Positions 26,046 through 27,275 of a stretch of DNA of 27,275 nt are shown piece by piece. Where the stretch lies: positions 1 through 27,275 of the forward strand of contig NZ_CALUDM010000039.1 in the NCBI RefSeq assembly GCF_943914805.1, in the 5' to 3' direction. Under the pieces are notes generated by a model. That model was not told where the DNA came from and made no database searches. It saw nothing but the letters and a program-made list of their open reading frames with translations. Positions within the stretch are counted from its first letter, which is position 1. The number at the start of each line of letters is the position of its first letter. This DNA comes from an uncultured Acinetobacter sp. (GTDB lineage Bacteria > Pseudomonadota > Gammaproteobacteria > Pseudomonadales > Moraxellaceae). The position numbers were made by a program, and so were the translations under genes.

Positions 26046-26453
26046 TTAAACTTTAAAGATTTTGTTTGTACCATTGTCCCACGTGACAATAATGTCACCG
26101 CCATTTGGAGTAATTGGTAAGCCTGTTGCAGTATCAATGTATGCGATCAATGGGCTTGTACTTTCTGTTCCTGTATCTGCATAAATAACAATTGCTTCAA
26201 TAGATGCACCTGAAACAGCTGCAAAAGTACAATCTGCTGCATCTGCTGCACCACCAGTAGTAGCCTTAGCAGTTAGTGTTACTGGTCCAGCAATACGTGC
26301 TGATGTTGGAATATCAGATAAATATTGGTGTACAGATGTTTGTGGTGTATATGCACCTGTATCAACCAAGATGACCTTAATTGTGTCAGTCATCCAGTTA
26401 ATCTGTGCTTCTAAAAAACGCTGACGTGCAAAGTCATAGAGTGTGTTTGCCAT
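26046..26453 (-). CDS. Small phage structural protein, 135 residues
   Basis: I prefer ATG 26453 (MANTLYDFARQRFLEAQINW) over the upstream start at 26486 because the family I recall begins with A..LYD..R..FLEG.I.W; it overlaps the preceding gene by 20 bp. VILVDTGAYTP..SVHQYLSDIP and the end NGGDIIVTWDNGTNKIFKV match a recurrent phage protein of unknown function found near tail genes. It is beta-rich and Ala/Thr-rich. It may be a minor capsid or tail decoration protein. Confidence 0.75.
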   Translation of the reverse strand: MANTLYDFARQRFLEAQINWMTDTIKVILVDTGAYTPQTSVHQYLSDIPTSARIAGPVTLTAKATTGGAADAADCTFAAVSGASIEAIVIYADTGTESTSPLIAYIDTATGLPITPNGGDIIVTWDNGTNKIFKV

Positions 26454-26631
26454 GTGCTTGAGTCTCCGTAGCTGAATCGGAAGCACTCATGCGCTCATGT
26501 TTAATTTCAATGTGATTATCTGCTTCAACACAAATTCGAGCCAATTGTCCTGATTTTTTGATCAATTGAACTTTGGCACCGCCAATGTAAAGCGTATCTT
26601 CGGTCTTTAAATCAATTGTACGTTTGCCCAT
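26434..26631 (-). CDS. Small CsrA-like protein, 65 residues
   Basis: ATG 26631; no clear ribosome-binding site is seen. Residues 12-47 (DTLYIGGAKVQLIKKSG..ARICVEA....IKHER) align by eye with CsrA: TL.IG, a V.v strand, G..(V/A)RI.V.A, and a final (H)RE-type end, in a protein of nearly the usual length (about 61). CsrA binds GGA-containing mRNA leaders as a dimer; the key C-terminal Arg would correspond to R47. It is the first gene after the terminator at 26706-26672. The similarity may instead reflect only a small beta fold. Confidence 0.55.
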   Translation of the reverse strand: MGKRTIDLKTEDTLYIGGAKVQLIKKSGQLARICVEADNHIEIKHERMSASDSATETQAHGKHTL

Positions 26632-26671
26632 ATTTGTGCATGATTAAATAAAATAAGTAAGATCATTATGT

Positions 26672-26706
26672 AAAAAACCCCTGAAAAGCTTTAGCCTTAC
26701 AGGGGT
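26672..26706 (-). terminator. Rho-independent terminator after the adaptor gene
   Basis: On the minus strand CCCCTG (26705-26700) pairs with CAGGGG (26683-26678), and an inner AAGGCT/AGCTTT can extend the stem. TTTTTT (26677-26672) follows. It lies 19 nt after the stop of the adaptor gene and separates head-type genes from the tail genes. A weak promoter (TTTACA overlapping the T tract) may restart transcription downstream. Confidence 0.8.
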
Positions 26707-26724
26707 GCTTATGTCACAAGCAAG

Positions 26725-27275
26725 TCATGGCATGAATGGAATAACGTTATGTGGTATATCCTCACGAGTAATGCGTCGCAAATCACTATCAGGACGAATA
26801 CCGAAATAGTCTGTAAATTCCTGCTCTGCTAATGCTGACCGATTTGGATCAAAGAATTCTGCATCTGGTACCTTAAACGCTTGGTGTAGAACCCACTGAA
26901 TCAATTGAACATGGTGAATTTGGTTAATTTCTGAAATATCAGTATCATTTTCCATTGGTGACAATGGCACACGATAGCCTTCTAATTGTAATTCACCGTT
27001 TACATCAGGAATTGGAACAAGGCGAACACCTGTATCATCTTGAATAATGTGTTCAGGTTTACCCTGTTTCACACGCCAATTTTCACTATCATAATAATGA
27101 TCGAGTAATTCAGCTGACATTAAAATCAAGTATTGCCCTTTTGTTCCATCACTTGGCTGGAACCACACTCGAGTCAATTCGTATAACGATTCATGTAACT
27201 GATAACGAGACGAACCAATCAATACATTAATCTTACAAACATCATTGTTTTGGGATTCATGCAATAAACGACCAC
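26725..27275 (-). CDS. Head-tail adaptor-like protein, 5' end beyond the window
   Basis: The frame is open to the window edge; the TTG at 27264 is unlikely to be the start, so the N terminus is missing. The visible 183 residues include RVWFQPSDGTKGQYLILM, GKPEHIIQDDTGVRLVPIPDVNGELQLEGYRVPL, EINQIHHVQLIQWVLHQAFKVPDAE and FTDYFGIRPDSD. This order (G.P.....D...L...P.PD..G.L.L..YR.P, then EI...HH..L..W.L..A) is what I know from DUF6682-type adaptors that join portal and tail. It anchors the window as the junction between head and tail genes. Confidence 0.65.
   Translation of the reverse strand, partial: GRLLHESQNNDVCKINVLIGSSRYQLHESLYELTRVWFQPSDGTKGQYLILMSAELLDHYYDSENWRVKQGKPEHIIQDDTGVRLVPIPDVNGELQLEGYRVPLSPMENDTDISEINQIHHVQLIQWVLHQAFKVPDAEFFDPNRSALAEQEFTDYFGIRPDSDLRRITREDIPHNVIPFMP

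Noticed and set aside
1..27275. Deciding prophage versus lytic phage
   Set aside because: No integrase, repressor, att site, packaging or host flank is present in the window.

Overview
The window reads as the late (virion) region of a phage or prophage, most likely of Acinetobacter or a close Moraxellaceae relative. The reasons are AT-rich DNA, the style of the structural proteins, and a gene set resembling Bcep22-like podoviruses: adaptor, neck-type protein, repeat-rich tail or fibre proteins, and one giant multi-domain 'polyvalent' protein. No integrase, repressor, att site, tRNA or rRNA gene is visible, so prophage versus free phage cannot be decided. Every protein gene lies on the minus strand, so the operon reads from high to low coordinates.

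Layout in transcription order. At 27275-26725 is the end of a head-tail adaptor-like gene, followed by a rho-independent terminator (26706-26672). Next come a 65-residue CsrA-like protein, two small proteins, a protein with two LamG-like lectin folds, a 1251-residue repeat protein, a neck or stabiliser-like protein, a 192-residue protein, and three large proteins of 861, 446 and 836 residues (26631-12088). These genes abut or overlap by a few bases and look translationally coupled. A gap of about 220 bp (12087-11867) follows, then a 651-residue virion-type protein (11866-9911), a three-gene accessory cassette with its own promoter (9783-7582), and the giant polyvalent protein (7465 to beyond base 1, at least 2488 residues in the window). 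The polyvalent gene is open at the window edge. It contains an inorganic-pyrophosphatase-like domain, a DdrB/ParB-like domain and a zincin metallopeptidase-like domain.

The most striking element is in the 12087-11867 gap. On the PLUS strand, opposite to all protein genes, there are two degenerate copies of a type I-F CRISPR repeat (11997-12024 and 12056-12083) separated by a 31-nt spacer, with no cas genes. A good promoter (TTGAAA, 17 nt, TAAAAT; 11965-11993) would start transcription at about 12000, just before the first hairpin. The second hairpin is followed by TTAATTTTT and could terminate it. The parts kept from the canonical repeat are those a mature Cas6f-processed crRNA would contain: the 5' handle from copy 1 and the 3' hairpin from copy 2. 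The first 10 nt of the spacer match 11861-11870, over the start codon of the neighbouring 651-residue gene, directly preceded by CC, the I-F PAM. This looks like a phage-borne crRNA-like regulatory RNA or RNA anti-CRISPR (compare CreA/CreTA and Racr RNAs).

The second notable unit is the cassette at 9783-7582. It encodes a TIGR04255-like protein, an HTH protein (TAATG overlap) and a 271-residue protein of unknown function, sitting as a 'moron' between two virion genes. Three direct copies of TGGGTAAT overlie its promoter and look like an operator for the HTH protein.
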